Source: Rhodococcus sp. SGAir0479
GTDB taxonomy: Bacteria > Actinomycetota > Actinomycetes > Mycobacteriales > Mycobacteriaceae
Assembly (NCBI RefSeq): GCF_005484805.1
Contig: NZ_CP039432.1
Coordinates: forward strand, 1,054,001-1,118,000
Direction: 5' to 3'
DNA length: 64,000 nucleotides
The translations under genes were made by a program, and so were the position numbers. Shown piece by piece: positions 50,830-60,256 of this stretch (the first letter of the stretch is position 1; the number at the start of each line of letters is the position of its first letter). Below the pieces are notes generated by a model. It saw nothing but the letters and a program-made list of their open reading frames with translations, had not been told where the DNA came from and ran no database searches.

Positions 50830-51663
50830 ATGTTCTTGCGCCGCACTGCTGTTCTTTCTGCTGCCGCCCTGCTCTCGGTCGGATTGGCCGCCTGCTCGTC
50901 GGACGGTGACGGGGAGACGCTGGTGATCTCCGCGTCGAGCACCCCGCACGTCGAGATTCTCGAGCACATCGCCGACTCCGGTGTCCTCGGCGACGTCAAG
51001 CTCGACATCAAGCCGGTCACCGGCGAGATCGACCCCAACGAGCTGCTGGTCGCGGGCGACGTGCAGGCCAACTACTTCCAGCACGCCCCCTACCTTACGG
51101 ACTGGCAGAAGCAGAAGGGCGTGACCGATCTCGTCTCGGTGGCCGACGTCCACCTCGAGCCGATGGGCCTGTACTCGGAGAAGATCACCGCCGTCGACCA
51201 GCTCGCCGACGGGTCCACCATCGCGCTGCCCAAGGACACCACCAACTTCGCCCGCGGCCTTTACCTCCTCGAGTCGGCCGGGCTGCTCCAGATGGACAAG
51301 CCGTTCGCCGACGCCGACCTGTCGGTGGTCACGCAGGCCAACATCAAGACGAACCCCAAGAACTTGAAGTTCGTCGAGATCGAGCGTTCGCAGCTCGCCC
51401 GCAACCTCGGTGACCCGCAGATCACCGCCGCGGTCATCAACTCCAACTACGCGATCGAGGCCGGACTGGTGCCGGCGGACGACGCGCTGCTGTCGGAGAA
51501 GGTCGAGAACAACCCCTTCGCGAACCTGCTGGTCGTCCGTGCCGCGGACGAGAACGATCCCGGTGTGCAGGCGCTGGCCGAGGCGCTCGAGTCGCCGGAG
51601 ACCGCCACCTGGATCCAGGAGAACTACTCCGGCTCCGTCGTCCCGGTCCACGCGGCCAGCTGA
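50830..51663 (+). CDS. metQ: MetQ-type (NLPA) substrate-binding lipoprotein
   Basis: 277 residues from the ATG at 50830 (GGAAGGGAT upstream). The lipobox is VGLAAC with C22. The mature protein follows the NlpA pattern: LVISASSTPHVEILEHIADS, NELLVAGDVQANYFQHAPYL, ADVHLEPMGLYSEKI, and IALPKDTTNFARGLYLLESAGL. MetQ proteins bind L- or D-methionine and relatives. The stop overlaps the metN start as TGATG. The ligand may be another sulfur compound, given the oxygenase partner. Confidence 0.88.
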   Translation: MFLRRTAVLSAAALLSVGLAACSSDGDGETLVISASSTPHVEILEHIADSGVLGDVKLDIKPVTGEIDPNELLVAGDVQANYFQHAPYLTDWQKQKGVTDLVSVADVHLEPMGLYSEKITAVDQLADGSTIALPKDTTNFARGLYLLESAGLLQMDKPFADADLSVVTQANIKTNPKNLKFVEIERSQLARNLGDPQITAAVINSNYAIEAGLVPADDALLSEKVENNPFANLLVVRAADENDPGVQALAEALESPETATWIQENYSGSVVPVHAAS

Positions 51664-52697
51664 TGATCACCGTCGAGAACCTGGTCAAGACCTTCCCCGC
51701 CGCGGGCGGCGCGGGGGAGGTCTCGGCGCTGCGCGGCATCGACCTCGAGATCGCCGACGGCGAGATCTTCGGGATCGTCGGACCGTCGGGGGCCGGCAAG
51801 TCGACGCTCCTGCGGTGCCTGAATCTGCTCGAGCAGCCCACGAGCGGCCGCATCGTCCTGCGTGGCGACGACCTGTCGCAGCTCTCCGGCGCGGCGCTGC
51901 GGCAGGCCCGCCGCCGCATCGGCACCGTCTTTCAGCAGTTCAACCTGCTGCACTCGCGGACCGTGCGAGCCAACGTGGAGTTCCCGCTCGAGCTGGCCGG
52001 CCTGGACCGCCGAGAGCGCCGGGCCCGCGCCGACGAGTTGATCGCGCTCGTCGGCCTCGCCGGCAAGGAGAAGGCGTTCCCGTCGCAGCTGTCGGGCGGT
52101 CAGCAGCAGCGCGTCGGCATCGCCCGCGCGCTGGCGTCCCAGCCGGACGTGCTGCTGTGCGACGAGGCGACCAGCGCGCTCGATCCCGACACGACCGATC
52201 AGGTGCTCGACCTGCTCGCCGAGCTCAACCGCCGGATCGGCGTCACGGTCGTCCTCATCACCCACGAGCTGGGGGTGCTGCGGCGCATCTGCACATCCGC
52301 GGCCCGGATCGACGACGGCCGAATCGCCGAGAGCGGCCGGATCCTCGACCTCGTCGGTACCCCCGACTCGGTGTTGGGCGCGGCGATCGTCCCGGTCGGG
52401 GACGATCCCTCCGCGGGTGACGGCGCCGACACCGCGCTCGTGACGACCATCGGCGACGAGGCCCACGGCCCCTGGCTCGCGCAGCTGGTCCGCAAGCTCG
52501 ACGTCGACATCTCCGTCGTCGGCGGCAGCGTCGAACAGGTCGCCGGTGTCACCGTGGGACGGCTGCGGCTGCGGTTCGCCCCGGACGTGAACCGGGCCGA
52601 CGTCGAGGCGTTCGTCGCCGCGCAGCCGGGCACCACCCTGGCCTGGGGTGGCGGACCGGAAACACCCGCCGCACTGACGCAGGAGGTGACCGCATGA
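51663..52697 (+). CDS. metN: MetN-type ABC transporter ATP-binding protein
   Basis: 344 residues. Walker A GPSGAGKSTLLRCLN, signature QLSGGQQQRVGIARAL, Walker B VLLCDEATSALDPDT and ITHELGVL with the switch His are intact. The C-terminal ~90 residues (GPWLAQLVRKLDVDISVVGG onward) form the NIL/ACT-like domain that lets methionine shut down the transporter in E. coli MetNI. Overlaps with metQ (1 base) and metI (4 bases) show one operon. Confidence 0.92.
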   Translation: MITVENLVKTFPAAGGAGEVSALRGIDLEIADGEIFGIVGPSGAGKSTLLRCLNLLEQPTSGRIVLRGDDLSQLSGAALRQARRRIGTVFQQFNLLHSRTVRANVEFPLELAGLDRRERRARADELIALVGLAGKEKAFPSQLSGGQQQRVGIARALASQPDVLLCDEATSALDPDTTDQVLDLLAELNRRIGVTVVLITHELGVLRRICTSAARIDDGRIAESGRILDLVGTPDSVLGAAIVPVGDDPSAGDGADTALVTTIGDEAHGPWLAQLVRKLDVDISVVGGSVEQVAGVTVGRLRLRFAPDVNRADVEAFVAAQPGTTLAWGGGPETPAALTQEVTA

Positions 52698-53362
52698 AAA
52701 AGCTGTCCTGGCAGGACTCGCTGCCGGAGGTGTGGGAAGCGACGCTGGACACCCTCTACATGGTGGGCATCTCCTTCGTCCTCACGGTGATCGGCGGCGT
52801 GCTGCTCGGCGTGGTCCTGCACGTGACCTCGCCCAGTGGGCTGTGGCCGCAGCGAGCCGTCAACTCCGTGCTGGGCGCGATCGTCAACCTCTTCCGCTCG
52901 CTGCCGTTCCTCATCCTGATGATCGCGCTGATCGGCACGACGCGGATGATCGTCGGCACCGCGATCGGTCCGACGGCCGCGATCGTGCCGCTGACGATCG
53001 GCGCGATCCCGTTCTACGCACGCGTCGTCGAGTCGGCGCTGCGTGAGGTCCCCGTCGGCCGTGTGGAGGCGGCCCAGGCGATGGGCGCGAGCAACGGGCA
53101 GATCGTGCGGAAAGTGCTGTTGCCGGAATCTGTTTCGGCCCTGATCGCCGGTGCGACACTGACGGCCGTGCTGCTCGTCGGCTACTCCGCGATGGCCGGC
53201 GTCATCGGCGGCGGGGGACTGGGCGACTTCGCGATCGTCTACGGCTACCAGCGGTTCAACACACCGGTCCTGCTGGTCGCGGTCGTCGTGTTGATCGTCC
53301 TGGTGCAGATCCTGCAGTCCATCGGCGACGGCGCCGTGCGCGCGCTGAAGCACCGGAAGTAG
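52694..53362 (+). CDS. metI: MetI-type ABC transporter permease
   Basis: 222 residues with five membrane segments. It begins MKKLSWQDSLPEVWEATLDT, and VNLFRSLPFLILMIALIG and VEAAQAMGASNGQIVRKVLLP (the EAA loop) are typical of MetI. It forms the membrane channel with MetN. ATGA overlap with metN. A long bidirectional terminator follows. Confidence 0.92.
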   Translation: MKKLSWQDSLPEVWEATLDTLYMVGISFVLTVIGGVLLGVVLHVTSPSGLWPQRAVNSVLGAIVNLFRSLPFLILMIALIGTTRMIVGTAIGPTAAIVPLTIGAIPFYARVVESALREVPVGRVEAAQAMGASNGQIVRKVLLPESVSALIAGATLTAVLLVGYSAMAGVIGGGGLGDFAIVYGYQRFNTPVLLVAVVVLIVLVQILQSIGDGAVRALKHRK

Positions 53363-53390
53363 GGCTCCACCCGTACTGGACCCCGGACAT

Positions 53391-53433
53391 CGAGCGTGAA
53401 GGATCCCCGTCGGACGGGAATCCTTCACGCTCG
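53391..53433. terminator. Bidirectional terminator after metI
   Basis: A 20-position stem with one mismatch: 53391-53410 pairs with 53414-53433 around CGG, arms beginning CGAGCGTGAAGGAT. It stands between the metI stop (53362) and the stop of the convergent VOC gene (53438). Confidence 0.85.
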
Positions 53434-53437
53434 GGCG

Positions 53438-53860
53438 TCAGGCCTCCCAGACGGCCTCGACGTCGAGAACCCAAGTGACCCCGTATCGGTCGGTCAGCAT
53501 CCCGTACAGCGGCGCCCACTGCGCGGGGGCGAGCGGCGCGTGGATCGTCGCGCCGTCGGCCAGTCCGCTCCAGTAGCCGGCGATCTCGTCGGCGTCGGCG
53601 CCGCGGACCGACACGAAGAACGGGATGGTGCCGGCCGCCCACTCCGTGTGGGACGGGACGTCGTAGGCCATGATGCGGAACCCGTTGTCGGACAAAACCT
53701 GTCCCCACATCACGTGCTTCGCCTCGGACGGATCGGTGACGTTCTGGGCGTCGGCGTAGGTGATGACCACGAGTTCTCCACCGAACACGGATCGGTAGAA
53801 CTCCAGCGCGGTTCGGGCGTCGCCGCGGAAGTTGAGGTGGGGGGTGACGTTGACGGTCAT
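53438..53860 (-). CDS. VOC-family (PhnB-like/glyoxalase fold) protein
   Basis: 140 residues. NVTPHLNFRGDARTALEFYR and FGGELVVITYADA are the PhnB-like VOC N-terminus, followed by VMWGQVLSDNGFRIMAYDVP and APLYGMLTDRYGVTWVLDVE. The expected metal ligands of VOC enzymes are partly present (H7, E-rich end). Despite its name the PhnB-like family is not linked to phosphonate use. It is divergent from the WYL regulator with 108 bases between starts and is a likely target of it. Confidence 0.8.
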   Translation of the reverse strand: MTVNVTPHLNFRGDARTALEFYRSVFGGELVVITYADAQNVTDPSEAKHVMWGQVLSDNGFRIMAYDVPSHTEWAAGTIPFFVSVRGADADEIAGYWSGLADGATIHAPLAPAQWAPLYGMLTDRYGVTWVLDVEAVWEA

Positions 53861-53956
53861 GGCGTCGTTTCTCCTTGCGCTCGGTGCACCGGCGTCTGCC
53901 GGCGTCGACGACCACGCTCGCAGCAGTAGCGGTCAGTTCCTGTCCGCTTCCTCGGA

Positions 53957-53962
53957 TACCGT
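53957..53962 (+). promoter_or_regulatory. WYL regulator -10 element
   Basis: TACCGT ends six bases before the ATG at 53969, again consistent with a leaderless message. Upstream, TCCTGTCCGCTTCCTC contains a near direct repeat that might bind a regulator. Confidence 0.5.
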
Positions 53963-53968
53963 CGAGGC

Positions 53969-55021
53969 ATGTCGACAGCCACCTCGCGTTCGCTGCTCCT
54001 GCTGTCGCTGTTGCAGGCGCGCCGGGAGTGGTCCGGCCCCGTCCTGGCAGTCCGGTTGGCGGTGAGTCCGCGCACGGTGCGTCGCGACGTGGACCGGCTG
54101 CGGGAGATGGGATACCGCATCGTCGCGCTCAAGGGCCCCGACGGTGGGTACCGGCTCGAGGCGGGGTCCGAGCTGCCCCCGCTGCTGTTCGACGACGAGC
54201 AGGCCGTGGCGCTCGCACTGGCGCTGCAGACGGTCGCGGCGACCGGGGCCGACGTCGGCGCCGCCGCCGAACGGGCACTCGCGACCGTGCGTCAGGTCCT
54301 GCCGTCACGGTTGCGGCATCGCATCGGTTCGGTTCGGATCACCGCGGTGGGGGACACCGGCGTGGCGGCGGGGGTCGATCCGGCGGTGCTCGCCTCGCTG
54401 AGCGCGGCGGCGTCCGAACGGGTGGTGCTGCGCTTCGACTACACCACCTCGGCGGGGCGCGTCGAGCGGCGCCGGATCGAGCCGCACCACGTCGTGACGG
54501 TCTCGGGCCGGTGGTATCTGGTGGGCTGGGACTGCGATCGGGACGACTGGCGGATCTTCCGGGCGGACCGCATCGAACCGCGCGTGCCGACGGGCCCCAC
54601 CTTCGCGCGACGCACACTGCCGAGCAGCGACGTGCGGTCCTTCGTGTCCGCGCGATTCAGAGGGGCGGCCGGGGACGGGAGCTGGCCGTGCGTCGGCGAG
54701 GTGATCCTGCGTCTGCCCGCGGCCCGGGTCGCCCCGTTCGTCGACGCCGGCACGGCGGTCGAGGACCTCGGTGACGGGCGCTGCCGAATGGTCGGCGGTT
54801 CGTGGTCGTGGGAGTCGCTGGCGGCGGCAACCGGGCGATTCGATGCCGACATCGAGGTCGTGGCTCCGCCGGCGCTGCGCGCCGCCTTCGCGACGCTGGC
54901 GCAGCGGTTCGCGGAGGCCGCGCGGTCAGACGGCGGCGGGAGCCCGGGTGATGCCGACGACGTCACCGAGCCCGACCGGTCCGGGCACGAGCACGTCCGC
55001 GTAGACCCCGAGAGCCGGTAG
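53969..55021 (+). CDS. WYL-domain transcriptional regulator (HTH_11 type)
   Basis: 350 residues. The N-terminal DeoR-like helix-turn-helix (LAVSPRTVRRDVDRLREMGY) is followed by the linker and the WYL domain (about 150-215; RRRIEPHHVVTVSGRWYLVG with the WYL triplet) and a C-terminal WCX region. Such proteins often activate or repress a divergent gene, here the VOC gene. The last ~32 codons overlap the 3' end of the convergent MOSC gene by 96 bases, so the true end of one of the two might differ. Confidence 0.85.
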   Translation: MSTATSRSLLLLSLLQARREWSGPVLAVRLAVSPRTVRRDVDRLREMGYRIVALKGPDGGYRLEAGSELPPLLFDDEQAVALALALQTVAATGADVGAAAERALATVRQVLPSRLRHRIGSVRITAVGDTGVAAGVDPAVLASLSAAASERVVLRFDYTTSAGRVERRRIEPHHVVTVSGRWYLVGWDCDRDDWRIFRADRIEPRVPTGPTFARRTLPSSDVRSFVSARFRGAAGDGSWPCVGEVILRLPAARVAPFVDAGTAVEDLGDGRCRMVGGSWSWESLAAATGRFDADIEVVAPPALRAAFATLAQRFAEAARSDGGGSPGDADDVTEPDRSGHEHVRVDPESR

Positions 55022-55825
55022 ATCCGCGGTGCCGTACCCGACCGAAACCCGGTGTGCCGCAGCGATCGTCTTCAGCATCCGGCGCTCGGCCGGCAGCTCC
55101 TGGTGCGCCAGGTTCACCATGCCGCAGCGTCCGGTCGGCATCCGAACCGCCGTCTCGGCCGCGCCCAGGCGAAGGCGCGACTCCACCCACTCGTCCTCGA
55201 CCCATCCGGCGTCCCACTCGGGTGGGCCGACGACCACGTTCGGCCGGAAGCGGCGAACCTCTGCACGACCGGAACCCGGGGCGACGGCATTGAGGCTGGA
55301 CGTGGTGAGCACATGCAACGGCGCCAGGTCGTAGAACCGCTCGTGCGCACCGCCCGTGGGGACCGCACCCACCGGGACGTCGGATTCCGGATCCTGGTCC
55401 GTGCGGCGGGAGGACGCCGCCACCGCGTCCTCCATCCCGACCCGGGCCTCCGCCACCCACTCCATCTCCATGACCCGCGACGTGCCCTGCGGTGACCGCA
55501 GGGACACGGGGCGTCCGACGAGGGCGGTCAGCTCGGCCGCCGTCCGGGGATCGTCACCGCGCACAACGGTGCCGCCGGGCAGCGTGATCTCGAGCGCGGC
55601 CGGATCTCCGACGGCGGTGTCGTCCAGTAGCCGCGCGCTGCACGCGAGCAGCGGACTCCACAACCGAGCGCGCTTGGCGCTGGCCACGTGACCCGTCCCG
55701 TCGTCGACGACCGCCCACACGTGGTCACCGCGGATGCCGTCCGGGTCGATCACCGCGGTGTCGAGGCGCTCACCGCCGAACGACTTGACCGGATACCGCC
55801 AGAGTTCGGTGACCGTGTGCCCCAT
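54926..55825 (-). CDS. MOSC-domain protein (MOSC_N plus MOSC)
   Basis: 299 residues from the ATG at 55825. The N-terminal beta-barrel domain (TELWRYPVKSFGGERLDTAV) and the C-terminal MOSC domain (RRFRPNVVVGPPEW, TGRCGMVNLAHQ with the conserved Cys) match the YcbX/mARC-like family. These proteins use a molybdenum cofactor to reduce N-hydroxylated compounds, or handle Moco sulfur. Cys in GRCGM fits the Mo-ligand position. It converges with the WYL regulator over a long overlap and follows the mycothione reductase gene by 76 bases only in map order, on the same strand. Confidence 0.83.
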   Translation of the reverse strand: MGHTVTELWRYPVKSFGGERLDTAVIDPDGIRGDHVWAVVDDGTGHVASAKRARLWSPLLACSARLLDDTAVGDPAALEITLPGGTVVRGDDPRTAAELTALVGRPVSLRSPQGTSRVMEMEWVAEARVGMEDAVAASSRRTDQDPESDVPVGAVPTGGAHERFYDLAPLHVLTTSSLNAVAPGSGRAEVRRFRPNVVVGPPEWDAGWVEDEWVESRLRLGAAETAVRMPTGRCGMVNLAHQELPAERRMLKTIAAAHRVSVGYGTADLPALGVYADVLVPGPVGLGDVVGITRAPAAV

Positions 55826-55900
55826 TACGTCCGCCTCCGAAGAACGACTCCATTCGAGAGCGGACACTAGTGGGCAACCGCGTCGTTTTGTCCGGAACGC

Positions 55901-57292
55901 TCAGATCTGCAGTCCCAGCAGCGCGTTCTCGACCACCTCGGCGAGGGCGGGATGGATCCAGTACTGCCCGGTGGCCATGTCGTGCGCCGACAGCCCGAAG
56001 CTCATCGCCTGGATCAGCGGCTGGATCACGGTCGAGGCCTGCGCGCCGATGACGTGCGCACCCAGCAGTCGCCCGGTGCCGCGCTCGGCGATCACCTTGC
56101 AGAAGCCCTCGTCGTCCTCCATCGCCCAGCCGTACGCGACGTCGCCGTAGTTCTGCACCTTGACGGTGATGTCGAGTCCGGCCTCGCGGGCCTGCTCCTC
56201 GGTCATCCCGACGTCGGCGATCTGGGGGTCGGTGAACACCGCCGCCGGCACGAACCGGTGGTCGGTACGGCGCAAACGGGAGAGCGAGTGGCCCGCACCG
56301 TCGTTCCAGGCGTCGTGGAGCAGATTGTGCTGCACCACCCGCATCTCGTGATTGGCGACGTGCTTGAGCTGGTACGGCGAGGAGACGTCGCCGAGCGCGA
56401 AGACGCCCTCCGCGGTGGTGCGCTGGTACTCGTCGACGAGCACCCGACCGGACTCGTCGACGGAGACGCCCCCGAGGGCCGCGTCCAGCCGATCGCCGTT
56501 GGGGATCCGCCCGGTCGCCACCAGCAGCTCGTCGCCGGCGACGACGGTGCCGTCGGCGAGTTCGATCTCGATGCCGGTACCCGCCGCGCGCGCCGCCAGC
56601 ATCGGGTTGCCCAGGTGCACGTCCCACTTGCGCTGCGCCAGTTCGGTGAACCATTCCGAGACCTCGCGGTCGAGGTGACGCAGCAGCCGTTCGCTGCGGG
56701 CGATGATCGACACGTGCACGCCGAGCGCCGAGAAGACGTGCGCGAATTCCGCTGCGATGAAACCGGATCCGAGAATCACCAGGCGCCGGGGCAACTCCGG
56801 CAGCCGCATGATGTCGTCGTTGGTGTGGTAGCGGATGCCGGAGTCGACGATCTCGCCGGGAATCGCCGGCCGGGACCCGGCGGCGATCACCACCTGGTCG
56901 GCGGTGATCACCTCACCGGTCCCCGTGTCGATCGTCCGCGGCCCGACGAATCGGGCGTGGCCGCGGTACACCGTCACGTCGGCGCAGTCCTCGGTCCGGT
57001 AGCGCTCGCCGCCGGCGGAGATCGGGTCGATCCGTCCGAACACCCGCTTGACGATGTCGGGCCAGCGGACGTCGTCGAGCGTCGCGTCGATGCCGAGCTT
57101 GGAGGACTCGGTGATCGTCCGCGCCATGTCGGCGGTGTAGACGAACATCTTGGTGGGGATGCAGCCCACGTTGAGGCACGTGCCGCCGAAGGTGCCCTCC
57201 TCGAGGATCGCGACCTTCTTCCCGTCGTAGCGCTCGTCGAGGATCGAGTTGCCCGATCCGCTGCCGATGATGGCGATGTCGAAGTGGCTCAC
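55901..57292 (-). CDS. mtr: Mycothione reductase
   Basis: 463 residues from a GTG at 57292 overlapping the upstream hydrolase gene by 4 bases. FAD fold [17 protein letters not shown], redox-active CLNVGC (C39, C44), NADPH fold [20 protein letters not shown] and the C-terminal [12 protein letters not shown] with H447 and E452 identify a pyridine-nucleotide disulfide reductase; the GSGSGN start and short loop are those of mycothiol-specific enzymes. It keeps mycothiol reduced in the cytoplasm. It corresponds to Rv2855 in my recollection, with the Rv2854-like hydrolase as its partner gene. Confidence 0.92.
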   Translation of the reverse strand: MSHFDIAIIGSGSGNSILDERYDGKKVAILEEGTFGGTCLNVGCIPTKMFVYTADMARTITESSKLGIDATLDDVRWPDIVKRVFGRIDPISAGGERYRTEDCADVTVYRGHARFVGPRTIDTGTGEVITADQVVIAAGSRPAIPGEIVDSGIRYHTNDDIMRLPELPRRLVILGSGFIAAEFAHVFSALGVHVSIIARSERLLRHLDREVSEWFTELAQRKWDVHLGNPMLAARAAGTGIEIELADGTVVAGDELLVATGRIPNGDRLDAALGGVSVDESGRVLVDEYQRTTAEGVFALGDVSSPYQLKHVANHEMRVVQHNLLHDAWNDGAGHSLSRLRRTDHRFVPAAVFTDPQIADVGMTEEQAREAGLDITVKVQNYGDVAYGWAMEDDEGFCKVIAERGTGRLLGAHVIGAQASTVIQPLIQAMSFGLSAHDMATGQYWIHPALAEVVENALLGLQI

Positions 57293-58311
57293 GCGGATGC
57301 TCCTGTCGGTCGGTCGTTGTCGAGATGATGTGCGTCGAGCCAGGCCAGCCACAGATCCACCTCGCGGAACGCCTCCGCGAGCGGCTTCGCGGTGGACAGG
57401 AACACGTCGTGGCGGGCGCCGTCGATGGGGACGATCGTGGTGCGGTTGCCGAGGCATCCGGCCCACCGGGCGATCTGGTCGACGTCGAGGACGGCGTCGG
57501 CCTCGTCGACCGACGGGTTGTAGCGCGAGGCGAACACGGTCCGCTTCGACCGCAGGATCAGCGACGGCACACCGATGTCGAGCCCGTGGTGCAACTCGGC
57601 GTGCCCACGCCGGATCGCGCGCAGCCACCCGAACCGGACCGGGAAGCCGGTCAGCGGCTTCCAGTCGAGGTCGTACTCCCACTGCCCGTTGGAGCCGACG
57701 TGCAGGCTCGCGCCGTACGTGTCGAGTTTCTGCCCGGGGATCGGCGTCTTGCTCGACACCCGTCCCAGCGCGTCGATGGCCGCGGTGGTGCCCGCGCTGC
57801 GCAACAGACCCGGGCCCTGCAGGTCGAACCACGGGCTGTTGAGGATCAGGCCGGCCACGCCCGCGCCCGCGGAGCCGCCCGGCCGGCGTTCGAGCCGGTC
57901 GAGCCACAGCGGGAGGATCAGGCCGCCGGTGGAGTGGGCGACCAGCAGCACCTGGCCGCCGCCGATCTGTTCACGGACCAGGCGCAGCGCCTCGTCGAGT
58001 TCGGTGTCGTACAGCCGCAGGTCCGTCACGAAGTGCGGGGTCTGCCCGGGACGCCGGGAACGACCGCATTTGCGCAGGTCGAGGGCGAAGAACGAATACC
58101 CCTGTTCGGCGAAGTGCTCGGCCAGGTGTTGCTGGAAGAAGTAGTCGGTGAATCCGTGGACGTACAGGACCGCCCGGTCCCCGGTCATCTCGCCGGGCTG
58201 GTAGCGGACCAGTGTGGCCGCGACTTCCCCTTCTCCGTCGGGATCGGCCCCGAGCGGGATCGTCAGCTGCTGGTATCCATCGCCGAGGACGTCGGGAACC
58301 CAAGTAGTCAC
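57289..58311 (-). CDS. Alpha/beta hydrolase (Rv2854-like)
   Basis: 340 residues from the GTG at 58311; a GTG at 58317 is the alternative. The -10 element TAGAGT (58323-58318 on this strand) ends six bases before 58311, supporting it as a leaderless start. [20 protein letters not shown] (oxyanion region) and [11 protein letters not shown] (nucleophile S127) define the fold; a late Asp and GARHDVFLS supply the rest of the triad. A lysophospholipase-like role is likely. It is translationally coupled to mtr (GTGA overlap). Confidence 0.85.
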   Translation of the reverse strand: MTTWVPDVLGDGYQQLTIPLGADPDGEGEVAATLVRYQPGEMTGDRAVLYVHGFTDYFFQQHLAEHFAEQGYSFFALDLRKCGRSRRPGQTPHFVTDLRLYDTELDEALRLVREQIGGGQVLLVAHSTGGLILPLWLDRLERRPGGSAGAGVAGLILNSPWFDLQGPGLLRSAGTTAAIDALGRVSSKTPIPGQKLDTYGASLHVGSNGQWEYDLDWKPLTGFPVRFGWLRAIRRGHAELHHGLDIGVPSLILRSKRTVFASRYNPSVDEADAVLDVDQIARWAGCLGNRTTIVPIDGARHDVFLSTAKPLAEAFREVDLWLAWLDAHHLDNDRPTGASA

Positions 58312-58317
58312 GATCAC

Positions 58318-58323
58318 ACTCTA
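58318..58323 (-). promoter_or_regulatory. -10 element of the hydrolase-mtr operon
   Basis: TAGAGT on the minus strand. The spacing to the GTG at 58311 suits a leaderless start. Confidence 0.45.
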
Positions 58324-58488
58324 TTGGCCGAACAGAGTCGTTTGCGAGGGGCACAATTAGGGGAGGTGACGCACAGGTAACCTAAGCCCGACAGGCACGC
58401 GAAGTGCGGTCTGTGCACGCGATGTCTCGGATCGGACGATGCGTGCGAATCAGGTCGCGTGTGAACAGACAAGGAAGTCGATTCTCCA

Positions 58489-60021
58489 GTGTCAGACCAG
58501 AATGTAGTGGCGAAGACCGATGTAGTGCTCGTGGGTGCGGGCATCATGAGCGCAACGCTCGGCGCGATCCTGCGTCAGCTGCAGCCCGACTGGTCGATCA
58601 CCACCTTCGAACGACTCGACGCGGCTGCCGCCGAGAGCAGTGACCCCTGGAACAACGCCGGAACCGGTCACTCCGCGCTGTGCGAGCTCAACTACACCCC
58701 GGCCAAGGGCGATGGCGTCGACATCAGCAAGGCCGTCAACGTCAACGAGCAGTTCCAGGTCTCCCGGCAGTTCTGGGCCTACGCCGTCGACAACGGGATC
58801 CTCACCGATCCCAAGGAGTTCATCAACCCGATTCCGCACGTCAGCTTCGTGCACGGGGCCGACAACGTGAAGTACCTGCGCGCCCGCTACGACGCGCTCG
58901 CCGGCCACCCGCTGTTCGCCGGGATGGAGTACTCCGAGTCCGCGGACTTCTTCACCGAGCGCCTCCCGCTCATGGCCAAGGGCCGCGACTTCTCCGACCC
59001 GGTCGCGCTCAACTGGACCGAGGCCGGCACCGACGTCGACTTCGGCGCACTCACCAAGCAGCTCCTCGGCTACGTCGGCGCGTCCGGCGGCCAGGTGTAC
59101 TTCGGCCACGATGTCCGCAACCTCACCAAGCAGTCCGACGGCAGCTGGCTGGTCAAGGCCGAGAACCTGCGCACCGGCGTCAAGAAGACCGTCAACGCCC
59201 GGTTCGTGTTCGTCGGCGCCGGCGGCGGTGCCCTGCACCTGCTGCAGAAGTCGGGCATCAAGGAGGCCAAGGGCTTCGGCGGCTTCCCGGTCAGCGGCCA
59301 GTTCCTGCGCTGCACCAACCCCGAGCTCATCGCCCAGCACCGCGCCAAGGTGTACGGCAAGGCCGCGGTCGGTGCCCCCCCGATGTCGGTGCCGCACCTC
59401 GACACCCGCGTGATCAACGGCCGCCAGGGGCTGCTGTTCGGCCCGTACGCCGGGTGGTCGCCCAAGTTCCTCAAGAACGGCAAGGTCACCGACCTGCCCG
59501 GTTCGGTCAAGCCCAACAACCTCATGTCGATGCTCGGCGTGGGCGTCACGGAGCTCGGCCTGACCAAGTACCTCATCGGTGAGCTGATGCAGTCGTCCGG
59601 CGACCGCATCCAGACGCTGCGCGAGTTCGTGCCCCGCGCCACCGGCGGCGACTGGGAGCTCATCACCGCCGGTCAGCGCGTCCAGGTGATCCGCAAGAAG
59701 GGCAGCGGCGGCGTCCTGGAGTTCGGTACCGCCGTCGTCAACGCCGAGGACGGCACCGTCGCCGGTCTGCTCGGTGCCTCGCCCGGCGCGTCCACCGCGG
59801 TGCCCGCGATGCTCGACGTGCTGCAGCGGTGCTTCCCCCGCGAGTTCGAGGCGTGGAAGCCGAAGCTGCAGCAGATGGTCCCGTCGCTGGGCCTCAAGCT
59901 GTCGGACAACCCGGATCTGTTCCAGCAGGTCTGGGACTGGAGCAGCCGCTCGCTGCAGCTCGGCTCGGGCCGTCCCGCGGCGCACGCCGGCGACCGCGTC
60001 GTCGAATCCGCGACCGTCTGA
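58489..60021 (+). CDS. mqo: Malate:quinone oxidoreductase
   Basis: 510 residues from a GTG at 58489 with AAGGAAG upstream. The FAD-binding N-terminus [20 protein letters not shown] and the family pattern [20 protein letters not shown] are diagnostic, with [20 protein letters not shown] and [20 protein letters not shown] later. The enzyme is peripheral on the membrane and passes electrons from malate to menaquinone, replacing or adding to malate dehydrogenase. It corresponds to Rv2852c. A 19-bp terminator follows directly. Confidence 0.96.
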   Translation: MSDQNVVAKTDVVLVGAGIMSATLGAILRQLQPDWSITTFERLDAAAAESSDPWNNAGTGHSALCELNYTPAKGDGVDISKAVNVNEQFQVSRQFWAYAVDNGILTDPKEFINPIPHVSFVHGADNVKYLRARYDALAGHPLFAGMEYSESADFFTERLPLMAKGRDFSDPVALNWTEAGTDVDFGALTKQLLGYVGASGGQVYFGHDVRNLTKQSDGSWLVKAENLRTGVKKTVNARFVFVGAGGGALHLLQKSGIKEAKGFGGFPVSGQFLRCTNPELIAQHRAKVYGKAAVGAPPMSVPHLDTRVINGRQGLLFGPYAGWSPKFLKNGKVTDLPGSVKPNNLMSMLGVGVTELGLTKYLIGELMQSSGDRIQTLREFVPRATGGDWELITAGQRVQVIRKKGSGGVLEFGTAVVNAEDGTVAGLLGASPGASTAVPAMLDVLQRCFPREFEAWKPKLQQMVPSLGLKLSDNPDLFQQVWDWSSRSLQLGSGRPAAHAGDRVVESATV

Positions 60022-60030
60022 CGAACCCCT

Positions 60031-60072
60031 CACACTGCCGCGGCCCCGGGCTTCCGGGGCCGCGGCAGTGTG
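60031..60072 (+). terminator. mqo terminator
   Basis: A perfect 19-bp stem, 60031-60049 with 60054-60072, loop GCTT, starting nine bases after the mqo stop. It separates mqo from the riboswitch-controlled operon. Confidence 0.88.
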
Positions 60073-60086
60073 CTGTGACGGCGGCA

Positions 60087-60205
60087 CGGTAAGGTGCTGC
60101 AACTGAAGAAACGTCTGCGGGGAAGTCCTGTGAGAATCAGGCGCGGTCCCGCCACTGTGAGGGCGATCGATCCGGTCGACCCGAAGCCAGAATGCCGCGG
60201 CGTTT
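60087..60205 (+). ncRNA. Cobalamin riboswitch
   Basis: The classic elements are in order: an AGGTGCTGC-type 5' region, GGGAAGTCCTGTGAGAATCA (60119-60139 area), GGTCCCGCCACTGTGA (60145-60160, the B12 box) and GAAGCCAGAATGCCG (60183-60197). A small hairpin (CTCGG 60220-60224 / CCGAG 60233-60237) follows and may be the expression platform in front of the ribosome site at 60242-60249. It would shut the downstream cobalamin genes when adenosylcobalamin is abundant. Boundaries are approximate. Confidence 0.92.
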
Positions 60206-60256
60206 CGCTTGGCCAAGCTCTCGGCGAGGAAACCGAGACGTGAAGGGATTCGACCG

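Noticed and set aside
58376-58392. Possible IdeR box upstream of mqo (GGTAACCTAAG)
   Set aside because: Only one half fits the consensus; the other half matches at about three of nine positions.
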